Assembly (NCBI GenBank): GCA_904502115.1
Contig: CAJGDW010000102.1
Coordinates: 1-5,392 of the forward strand
DNA: 5,392 nucleotides
Direction of reading: 5' to 3'
DNA from: Paludibacteraceae bacterium
GTDB taxonomy: Bacteria > Bacteroidota > Bacteroidia > Bacteroidales > Paludibacteraceae
Position 1 is the first letter of the stretch. Each line of letters starts with the position of its first letter. Position numbers and translations under genes: made by a program. The notes below the pieces were generated by a model that was given only the letters and a program-made list of their open reading frames with translations, did no database searches and was not told the DNA's origin. Positions 1 to 5,392 of the stretch are shown piece by piece.

Positions 1-1894
1 ATGTGTTATATGCCGCTTCGGGGTTGGTTTGGCTCATAATGCCCATGAGTTCGCCGTGTACACTGTAAACCGCTTCGCCCATTCGTCCGTAAGGAGCATC
101 GCAGGTGGTGTAAAAATCGGTGTATATGGTATCGTTTTCCAAAGCTTTCATGAATGTGCTGTCTAATGGAGAGGCTGGATTGTATAGGTACGAGACATTA
201 TTTCGGTCGTTTAACGAAGCAAACGCAGCAACTTCAACGCCATTATGAATGGAATAACCTTGAATGTTTCCGTAACCCAAACGCAATGTGTAGTTGGCAT
301 CAGCTAGTTGTAATGTGCTGTCTTTTAGTTGTTGACCCATGCAATACAAACGTTTAGACCGACCAATTCCTGTGTTGTGTTGTGTATATAGTAAATAATG
401 CAAGCGTTGCAGTTGTTTTAGTTGTTTGCTGAGCGATAGCAAAGGATCGTTTGCACGTTGTTTTTCGGTGGGTTCGTCTAGGTATTTAGTAAAACGTTTT
501 TCGTCGGTAAGGAACGATTTCTTAAATACATAATCGACGTATTTTTGGGTATTCCCTTTGTATTTTTTATCGATGGTGGTGTAAAACTCAGGGAAATAGG
601 TAGTGTCGCAAACCGTTCTGTAATAGTTTAATACAGCTGTTAGGTAGTTTTTTTCTGTGTCTATTTGATAGTTATTGTATAACTTGCTAATTTGTTTGAG
701 TGTAGGCGCTTCGTTTTGGGCATTCATGTCTAAAAACAATGACGCCATTTTTAATATTGCAACGTGTTCTGTTAGTTCGGTGTTGATGCGATATTGTTTT
801 AAGTGATGATATCTGTTGGTGTATGTGCTGTGCAATAAAGGCAATAAATTACCGTAGCGCAGTGCCGTTTCAAAATGAGGATGATTGGCTGCCCAATAGG
901 TAAATTCTTGTTCTTTTGATTGCTTTTGTTGCGTTAGCTGCATGCGTTTAAGAACGGTATGGTTGCGTTCGATGGCTGCTTGCTGCGTTTGTTCTTGGAT
1001 AGGTTGGTATTGCGATAAAAAGTTCCATACAGCGATTTTAGTGCTGTCGTCCGCCCATTTTTCTTCCAATTCATCGGCCAATAAAGAGCGTTCGCTTGTA
1101 TTGGGATAGCCCAAGTAAAATACAGGATCGCCTACGCGCTTGGGGTTTTGTGAAACAATGGCATGTGGCATGTTTTGTGCGGGAGTGTTGAACTCGGAAT
1201 AAACAGCAGGCGTATTGTCGCGGTTGGTATATATGCGCAATAGACAAAAATCGGCTGCATAACGCGAACTTGCCCATGCATGTGTGTTGCTTGAGATGGC
1301 AATTTCCTTATTGGGTATGTACACCAAACGGATGTCATCGTATCGAGCATATTCGTATAGGAAATATTGCTCGTTAGAGTTTTTCTCTATTTGTATGATG
1401 TGTCCTGGTTGGTTGGGTTGGTTTAGATAGATGGCTTGACAAATCGAGTCAATTTGTTGTTTGCGCACAGTTTCGTTGTAGTCGTTGCTAATACCTTGGT
1501 TGATTTCTTGGGTAATATCAACGGTACGTTTTAGTTGTAAGGCGTAAAGATTGCTAAGGGGGATTTCTTCGGTAGCAGATAATGCGGTAAATCCATTGCG
1601 CAAACTATCGGTACGCTCTATAAAAGGAAGAAAAGGCGTGTAATTGGTAAGCAATAAACCTTTGTCAGATACGATAACACCGCTGTAACCGTTCGATAGG
1701 TATACTACTTGGTCTTTTAGTGAGTTATGTTGCTCATTGTAAATATCCTCTGCTACCAACTCGCCGCCGGCTTCGTCTATTAAATCGAAGAAGTCATCGG
1801 GTAGGTTGGTTGGATTCCACATGCCTTCGTAGGCAATCAATGTAGCACTAATGAACAGGGATGCTGCTAGTATGTATGCTTTAATTTTTTGCAT
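1..1894 (-). CDS. S46-family dipeptidyl-peptidase homologue (DPP7/DPP11-like), predicted inactive; C-terminus cut by window edge
   Basis: The minus strand is open for 631 codons from ATG at 1894-1892 with no stop before the left edge. S46 proteins are usually about 700-720 residues, so roughly 70 or more are missing. Residues 1-21 look like a signal peptide (Lys3 and Lys5, then a hydrophobic stretch to Ala21), followed by the family start YEGMW (22-26). Other S46 landmarks are SGVIVSDKGLLLTN (71-84), ADFCLLRIY (from 214), VFYLGYPNTS, a long helical middle region rich in Gln, Lys and Glu, YVDYVFKKSF (452-461), DANYTLRLGYG (532-542) and GELMGI (614-619). Active S46 enzymes are secreted or periplasmic serine peptidases that release dipeptides from peptide N-termini. 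Here TNHHC reads TNYTP, putting Thr86 at the catalytic His. GGNSGSP reads YGRMGEA, putting Met605 at the catalytic Ser. Asp215, the likely triad Asp, remains. The gene is divergent from the ABC-F gene. Family assignment is confident from conserved motifs. Inactivity is inferred by manual alignment from memory. A binding or decoy role is possible but not shown. Confidence 0.9.
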   Translation of the reverse strand, partial: MQKIKAYILAASLFISATLIAYEGMWNPTNLPDDFFDLIDEAGGELVAEDIYNEQHNSLKDQVVYLSNGYSGVIVSDKGLLLTNYTPFLPFIERTDSLRNGFTALSATEEIPLSNLYALQLKRTVDITQEINQGISNDYNETVRKQQIDSICQAIYLNQPNQPGHIIQIEKNSNEQYFLYEYARYDDIRLVYIPNKEIAISSNTHAWASSRYAADFCLLRIYTNRDNTPAVYSEFNTPAQNMPHAIVSQNPKRVGDPVFYLGYPNTSERSLLADELEEKWADDSTKIAVWNFLSQYQPIQEQTQQAAIERNHTVLKRMQLTQQKQSKEQEFTYWAANHPHFETALRYGNLLPLLHSTYTNRYHHLKQYRINTELTEHVAILKMASLFLDMNAQNEAPTLKQISKLYNNYQIDTEKNYLTAVLNYYRTVCDTTYFPEFYTTIDKKYKGNTQKYVDYVFKKSFLTDEKRFTKYLDEPTEKQRANDPLLSLSKQLKQLQRLHYLLYTQHNTGIGRSKRLYCMGQQLKDSTLQLADANYTLRLGYGNIQGYSIHNGVEVAAFASLNDRNNVSYLYNPASPLDSTFMKALENDTIYTDFYTTCDAPYGRMGEAVYSVHGELMGIMSQTNPEAAYNT

Positions 1895-1915
1895 AATAAT
1901 CGTTGTTGTACTGCG

Positions 1916-1923
1916 CAAAAGTA
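1916..1923 (-). promoter_or_regulatory. Bacteroidota -7-like element for the S46-homologue gene
   Basis: On the minus strand these bases read TACTTTTG, a full match to the Bacteroidota -7 consensus TAnnTTTG. Transcription would start about 7 bases downstream, near 1909, leaving a leader of about 15 nt before the ATG at 1894. A clear -33 TTTG is not seen at normal spacing. The nearest TTG on this strand (1950-1948) is 24 bp upstream of the element, which is somewhat far. No Shine-Dalgarno sequence precedes the start, as is normal in this phylum. The position in the divergent spacer supports the call. Confidence 0.5.
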
Positions 1924-1935
1924 GTGATTTTTTTG

Positions 1936-1943
1936 TAGTTTTG
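1936..1943 (+). promoter_or_regulatory. Bacteroidota -7-like element for the ABC-F gene
   Basis: The plus strand reads TAGTTTTG, a full match to TAnnTTTG, ending 9 bases before the ATG at 1953. If functional, transcription would start around 1950 and the mRNA would have almost no leader. No good -33 TTTG lies 18-20 bp upstream. A T-rich run (1929-1934) just before the element makes a chance match more likely, so this is less certain than the minus-strand site. The alternative is that the ABC-F promoter lies inside the start of the S46-homologue gene. Confidence 0.35.
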
Positions 1944-1952
1944 TACGCAACT

Positions 1953-3824
1953 ATGGTAAGTTATTTGCAGATAGAAGGATTGACCAAGCGTTTTGGGGCT
2001 GCTTTGATGTACGAAAACGTGAGTATGGAGTTGTCTGAAGGACAACGAGTGGCCATTGTAGCAAAAAATGGAGCAGGTAAAACCACCTTGCTCAATATTA
2101 TTGCCGGCAAAGAACCCTACGAAGCAGGGTTAATTACCTTTAAAAACGATTTGCGCATCGCCTATCTGGATCAAAATCCTACCTATCCTGCTCATTACAC
2201 GGTGTTAGAGGCTTTTTGTTCGGTTCCCAACGAAATGGCTAACTTAATTGCTCGATACGAGGCCTTGTTGGCCAAAGGCGATGCCGTGTACCAAACCGAT
2301 GAGTTTCAGCAAGTACTTACTGAAATGGACCACCACAAGGCATGGGATTACGAACAACGTGCCAAACAAATTCTTACCAAACTGAACATTACCGACTTTA
2401 ATCAAAAAGTGGGCACTTTATCGGGTGGTCAGTTAAAACGATTGGCTTTGGCCAATGCCCTGATTAGTGAGCCTGATTTATTGATTCTGGACGAACCTAC
2501 CAACCACTTGGATTTGGCCATGACCGAATGGTTAGAGGAGTATTTGAATAAATCGTCGCTTACGTTGTTGATGGTAACTCACGATCGTTACTTTTTAGAC
2601 CGTGTTTGTACCGAAATTATCGAAATAGATAACAAACAACTGTATCGTTACAAAGGAAATTACTCGTATTATTTAGAAAAGCACCAAGAGCGCGACGAAC
2701 AACGCAACGCCGAATTGGCTAGGGCTAATAACTTGTTTCGCAAAGAGTTGGATTGGATGCGCAGGCAACCCCAAGCCCGTGGTACCAAGGCAAAAAGTCG
2801 TATTGACGATTTTTACAAATTGCAAGATAAGGTTCGCCAAAAAACCACCGAAGGACAAGTACGTTTAGAGGTGAAATCGGCGTATTTGGGTTCTAAAATT
2901 TTTGAGGCACAATACATTTGCAAATCGTTTGGCGAGAAACGTATTTTGCACAATTTTTACTACCAATTTAGCAAAGGCGAAAAAATGGGTATTGTGGGGG
3001 CTAACGGAACCGGCAAATCAACCTTTGTTAAGTTGTTGTTGGGATTGGTAAAACCCGATAGTGGTGCGTTTGACATTGGCGAGACCGTAAAATTTGGTTA
3101 CTACAGCCAGGATGGTTTGCAATTTAACGACCAAATGAAGGTGATAGATGTGGTGCGCGATATTGCCGAAGAGATCGATTTGGGTGGAGGAAAACGCTTG
3201 TCAGCATCGCAGTTTTTGGCGCACTTTTTGTTTACGCCCGAAACGCAGAACAACTATGTTTATAAGTTGAGTGGGGGCGAAAAACGTCGTTTGCACTTGT
3301 GCACGGTACTGATGCAAAATCCTAACTTTTTGGTGTTGGACGAACCTACCAACGATTTGGACATTGTAACGCTCAACCTATTGGAAGATTACTTGCAAAC
3401 CTTTTCGGGTTGCGTTATTGTGGTGTCGCACGACCGCTACTTTATGGATAAGGTAGTAGACCATTTGTTGGTATTCAAAGGCAATGCCGAGGTGCAAGAT
3501 TTTCCGGGTAACTATACCGATTATCGTTTCTATCGCGAAGAGCAAGATAAACAAAAAGCGCAGGAAAAGAAAAAAACAGTGGCCGAGGTAGCGGTGCCCA
3601 AAACCGAACACAAACGCAAACTTACCTACGGCGAGCAACAGGAATTAAAGCAATTGGAAAAGGATATTGCTATGTTAGAGGCAGAAAAGGCGGCGTTAGA
3701 GGCCGATTTTGCATCGGGTAATTTATCGTCCGAAGAACTGCAAACCAAGGCACAACGCATGAACGAACTGCTGCCCTTGCTGGACGAAAAAGAAATGCGT
3801 TGGTTGGAACTGTCGGAATTATAG
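1953..3824 (+). CDS. uup: Uup-type ABC-F ATPase (ribosome-associated, not a transporter)
   Basis: This is a complete 623-residue cytosolic protein with two ABC ATPase domains and no membrane segment, the ABC-F layout. Domain 1 has Walker A AKNGAGKT (37-44), signature LSGGQ (156-160), Walker B LLILDEPTNHLD with catalytic Glu181, and switch His210. The linker (about 241-330) is charged and helical and holds the conserved RRQPQARGTKAKSR stretch (270-283), matching the ABC-F interdomain linker that contacts P-site tRNA. Domain 2 has Walker A GANGTGKS (349-356), LSGGE (439-443), Glu464 and His493. A basic segment and predicted coiled coil (about 550-623) match the Uup C-terminal domain, which separates Uup from EttA. 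ABC-F proteins bind near the ribosomal E site and modulate translation. E. coli Uup is also linked to transposon excision and DNA binding. The first Walker A glycine is Ala37; all key ATPase residues are otherwise present. I chose ATG 1953 because MVSYLQIEGLTKRF is the normal family N-terminus. An in-frame ATG at 1851 would add 34 unrelated residues and overlap the divergent gene. Confidence 0.93.
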   Translation: MVSYLQIEGLTKRFGAALMYENVSMELSEGQRVAIVAKNGAGKTTLLNIIAGKEPYEAGLITFKNDLRIAYLDQNPTYPAHYTVLEAFCSVPNEMANLIARYEALLAKGDAVYQTDEFQQVLTEMDHHKAWDYEQRAKQILTKLNITDFNQKVGTLSGGQLKRLALANALISEPDLLILDEPTNHLDLAMTEWLEEYLNKSSLTLLMVTHDRYFLDRVCTEIIEIDNKQLYRYKGNYSYYLEKHQERDEQRNAELARANNLFRKELDWMRRQPQARGTKAKSRIDDFYKLQDKVRQKTTEGQVRLEVKSAYLGSKIFEAQYICKSFGEKRILHNFYYQFSKGEKMGIVGANGTGKSTFVKLLLGLVKPDSGAFDIGETVKFGYYSQDGLQFNDQMKVIDVVRDIAEEIDLGGGKRLSASQFLAHFLFTPETQNNYVYKLSGGEKRRLHLCTVLMQNPNFLVLDEPTNDLDIVTLNLLEDYLQTFSGCVIVVSHDRYFMDKVVDHLLVFKGNAEVQDFPGNYTDYRFYREEQDKQKAQEKKKTVAEVAVPKTEHKRKLTYGEQQELKQLEKDIAMLEAEKAALEADFASGNLSSEELQTKAQRMNELLPLLDEKEMRWLELSEL

Positions 3825-3866
3825 TCGATTGTTGCTTGTCGCTTGTCACTTGTCGATTGTTACTTA
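3825..3866 (+). repeat. Degenerate 7-bp tandem repeat, six units
   Basis: The array begins at the base after the ABC-F stop codon. The units are TCGATTG, TTGCTTG, TCGCTTG, TCACTTG, TCGATTG and TTACTTA, so T is fixed at positions 1, 5 and 6. It also reads as three 14-bp units. It fills the first 42 bp of the 70-bp spacer. The remaining 28 bp (3867-3894) are AT-rich and lead to the lipoprotein ATG, with no TAnnTTTG motif or Shine-Dalgarno sequence. No hairpin or T-tract terminator is evident. A function is not known to me. Confidence 0.8.
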
Positions 3867-3894
3867 TTAGAAATTCACTTTAAAATTAATTGAT

Positions 3895-5172
3895 ATGAAA
3901 AAACTTGCTTATTTTTTATTGGCTTCTTTAATGTTAGGCATCTTTGCTTGCTCTAATCCAAACGAGCCTGTAGGTCCTAATGATCCTACTAATCCTGACA
4001 CACCTGCTGATCCTTCCAATCCAAGTGCACCGGTACAAGAAAAATTTGTGGTAAAAATTCAAGAAAATCTTGAAGGTGGTACTGTAGAGGTGTTTGTGGG
4101 TTCGCAACCCATTACCGAGTTGGATTCGCTAGCTAAAAATACCATGGTAACGGTAAAAATGATTGCAGACGACAATCATATTTTGACTGGTTCGAACGTT
4201 GTGAAAGGTTGTGCGGTATTGGATTCGTTTAAAATTAAAAGTGATACCGTAGTTCGTCCTATTTTTGAAGCAGTTCAAGTAGCAGCGCCATCGCCTATTC
4301 ATAAAGTTTGCAATTACAACATCCGTTACTACAACGGTAGTAGCGATAGTGGCAATACAGGTGGCCGCTCGTGGTTAACCCGTAAAGAAAAGGTATTTGA
4401 AATGATCACCTCGCACGATATGGATGTATGTGGTGTGGAAGAAATTACCAAAATCCAATCGTCTGATGTTATAAGCACCTTAACCGATTATGAATACGTT
4501 GGATATGGTCGTGATAACGGTAAAGAAAACCAAAACGGAGCAGGTGGCGAACAAACCGGTCTTCTTTACAAAAAATCGCGCTACTTAAAATTGGATCAAG
4601 GTCGCTTCTTTTTGTCAAATACCCCCGAAAAAGCCAGCAAGTTGAAAAACTCTAACTTTAACCGTATGGTAATGTGGGTGAAACTAAAAGTACGTGGTAC
4701 AGAAGATATTTTCTATCTATTTGCCACTCACTTTGATAACGATTACGATCAAAACCACGTAAATGTACGCTCAGAACAAGCGGATATTGCCATTAATATG
4801 GTACCTCAAATTGCCGGCGATTATCCTTATTTCTTTGTAGGTGACTTTAACTGCGAAATCATCGAGCCTGCTTACGATAAATTGTCAACTCGTTGGGCAG
4901 ATGCCTTTATTGAAATGGGCGAAGCTGCACAAGGTGGTTATCTATGCAACGATGAGCAACAAACTGCTTATCCTACCCAATGCGAATGGCCTGGTAACAC
5001 CTATACCGGTTTGTATAGCTCTAGCGATAAATCACCCAAACGCATCGACTTAGTGTTGTTTGATAATAGCCGTGCAGAGGTTAGCTCTTATTTGGCCGAT
5101 AGTGATAACCTAGGTTTGGAATTGTATCCATCCGACCACTTGCCTGTTATTACCACTATGCAATTTAAGTAG
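3895..5172 (+). CDS. Lipoprotein with an endonuclease/exonuclease/phosphatase (EEP) domain
   Basis: This is a complete 425-residue protein. Residues 1-19 are a lipoprotein signal (MKK, hydrophobic core, lipobox IFAC with Cys19), so the mature protein should be anchored in an envelope membrane. Residues 21-46 are a flexible linker rich in Pro, Asn, Asp and Thr. Residues 50-126 resemble the divergent InlB B-repeat beta domains common in Bacteroidota surface proteins (GGTVEVF, then a VTVKMIADD strand and a final RPIFEA strand). Residues 135-425 form an EEP phosphodiesterase domain with all expected active-site motifs: Asn142 in YNIRY, Glu183 in CGVEEI, His279 in ATHFD, Asp317 and Asn319 in GDFN, Asp385 in RIDLVLF, and Asp414-His415 in SDHLP. 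The family cleaves phosphodiester bonds in nucleic acids, lipids or small molecules in a metal-dependent way. The GRSW...RK and GYGRDNG motifs place it with the secreted Bacteroidota EEP proteins. The substrate is not determined; nucleic acid, phospholipid and inositol phosphate are all possible. The gene lies 70 bp after the ABC-F gene, so co-transcription is possible but unproven. Confidence 0.9.
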   Translation: MKKLAYFLLASLMLGIFACSNPNEPVGPNDPTNPDTPADPSNPSAPVQEKFVVKIQENLEGGTVEVFVGSQPITELDSLAKNTMVTVKMIADDNHILTGSNVVKGCAVLDSFKIKSDTVVRPIFEAVQVAAPSPIHKVCNYNIRYYNGSSDSGNTGGRSWLTRKEKVFEMITSHDMDVCGVEEITKIQSSDVISTLTDYEYVGYGRDNGKENQNGAGGEQTGLLYKKSRYLKLDQGRFFLSNTPEKASKLKNSNFNRMVMWVKLKVRGTEDIFYLFATHFDNDYDQNHVNVRSEQADIAINMVPQIAGDYPYFFVGDFNCEIIEPAYDKLSTRWADAFIEMGEAAQGGYLCNDEQQTAYPTQCEWPGNTYTGLYSSSDKSPKRIDLVLFDNSRAEVSSYLADSDNLGLELYPSDHLPVITTMQFK

Positions 5173-5187
5173 GCGTGTAGGTTTTAA

Positions 5188-5227
5188 GTCGATTCGTCGA
5201 TTAGTCGGTTAGTCGATTAGTCAATAA
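5188..5227 (+). repeat. 8-bp tandem repeat, five units, between convergent genes
   Basis: The units are GTCGATTC, GTCGATTA, GTCGGTTA, GTCGATTA and GTCAATAA. The array starts 15 bp after the lipoprotein stop codon and fills most of the 44-bp convergent spacer. Its last 11 bases overlap the 3' end of the minus-strand transferase gene, supplying the TAA stop (5219-5217) and the codons just before it. The core TCGATT is shared with the 7-bp array at 3825-3866. A weak 6-bp stem with a TTCG loop can be drawn at 5187-5202 but has no T-tract, so a terminator role is doubtful. Confidence 0.85.
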
Positions 5228-5392
5228 ATATACTTTTGTCCGCTTTATAGGCAGGACTCTGAACGTCTAAGAATTTGAGCACGCTATGAAAAACGTAGTA
5301 TTGGTCAATTTCTTGGACGTTCTTTATTTTTCGGTTGGATGATGTCCAAACAATAAAGGGAATCTCGTATTGTTCCTTGGGGGCAATGGATA
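5217..5392 (-). CDS. C-terminal end of a sulfatase-superfamily protein, probably a phosphoethanolamine transferase (EptA-like)
   Basis: Only the last 57 codons plus the TAA stop are in the window; the gene continues past the right edge. The visible protein contains APKEQYEIPFIVW, then after a variable stretch YVFHSVLKFLDVQSPAY and a final DKSIFID. EptA-type phosphoethanolamine transferases end in the same way: an APKEQ..VP.i.W segment, a short loop, then a helix of the type NLFHTLLGLLDV.....Y. These are inner-membrane enzymes with a periplasmic alkaline-phosphatase-like domain that add phosphoethanolamine to lipid A or related glycolipids. The catalytic Thr, the metal ligands and the membrane segments would all lie outside the window, so activity cannot be judged. 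A different sulfatase-like transferase of the same superfamily is the main alternative. The gene converges on the EEP lipoprotein gene, and its stop codon lies inside the 8-bp repeat array. Confidence 0.72.
   Translation of the reverse strand, partial: SIAPKEQYEIPFIVWTSSNRKIKNVQEIDQYYVFHSVLKFLDVQSPAYKADKSIFID

Noticed and set aside
154..357. A 67-codon plus-strand open frame
   Set aside because: It is antisense to the conserved DANYTLRLGYG region of the S46 homologue and has a Cys-rich composition typical of a shadow frame.
1071..1350. Two short minus-strand open frames
   Set aside because: They lie in other frames of the S46-homologue gene, whose own frame shows clear family motifs such as ADFCLLRIY and LGYPNTS here.
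1851..1952. An in-frame upstream ATG giving a 34-residue, partly hydrophobic N-terminal extension of the ABC-F protein
   Set aside because: The extension overlaps the divergent S46-homologue start, runs through the putative promoters and does not resemble ABC-F N-termini. The family begins at the ATG at 1953 (MVSYLQIEG).
2673..2858. Minus-strand open frame opposite the ABC-F linker
   Set aside because: It is antisense to the conserved RRQPQARGTKAKSR linker; its hydrophobicity is a by-product of the charged coding strand.
3378..3638. Hydrophobic minus-strand open frame opposite the ABC-F C-terminal region
   Set aside because: It is the antisense image of Lys/Glu-rich codons, which read as Phe/Leu on the other strand.
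4841..5053. Plus-strand 70-codon open frame inside the EEP gene
   Set aside because: It is an out-of-frame shadow of the EEP catalytic region, which includes the GDFN and RIDLVLF motifs.
5187..5202. Small hairpin with a TTCG loop as a transcription terminator
   Set aside because: The stem is only about 6 bp including a G-T pair, arises from the repeat sequence itself and has no following T-tract.
3825..5227. Repeat arrays considered as CRISPR or an attachment site
   Set aside because: Units of 7-8 bp without spacers do not fit a CRISPR array, and there is no integrase, tRNA end or cas gene nearby.

Overview
The window looks like a chromosomal segment from a member of the Bacteroidota, probably near the Bacteroidales. 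The evidence is a peptidase-family S46 protein, a Bacteroidota-type Uup/ABC-F ATPase, a lipoprotein with a divergent InlB-type repeat, start codons without Shine-Dalgarno sequences, and two matches to the Bacteroidota -7 promoter element TAnnTTTG. No mobile element, tRNA, rRNA or CRISPR array is visible. The species cannot be fixed from this sequence alone.

Layout from left to right. (1) Positions 1-1894, minus strand: a secreted S46-family protein (DPP7/DPP11-like). It is open for 631 codons and runs off the left edge. It keeps the family fold motifs, but the catalytic His and Ser positions are occupied by Thr and Met. (2) Positions 1895-1952: a 58-bp divergent intergenic region with one -7-like element for each direction. 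(3) Positions 1953-3824, plus strand: a complete Uup-type ABC-F ATPase. (4) Positions 3825-3894: a spacer that begins with six degenerate 7-bp repeats. (5) Positions 3895-5172, plus strand: a complete lipoprotein with a Pro-rich linker, a small beta-repeat domain and an intact endonuclease/exonuclease/phosphatase (EEP) domain. (6) Positions 5173-5216: a short convergent spacer made mostly of 8-bp repeats that continue into the next gene. (7) Positions 5217-5392, minus strand: the last 57 codons of a sulfatase-superfamily protein, probably a phosphoethanolamine transferase.

The genes do not form an obvious pathway. Three of the four products are predicted to act at the envelope (S46 homologue, EEP lipoprotein, transferase). 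Uup is a cytosolic ribosome-associated ATPase. The ABC-F and EEP genes share a strand and lie 70 bp apart, so read-through is possible, but a functional link is not shown.

The strongest candidate for something new is the S46 homologue. It appears to be a catalytically dead pseudopeptidase kept as an intact reading frame. The second most interesting signal is the pair of related short tandem repeats that follow both plus-strand stop codons.
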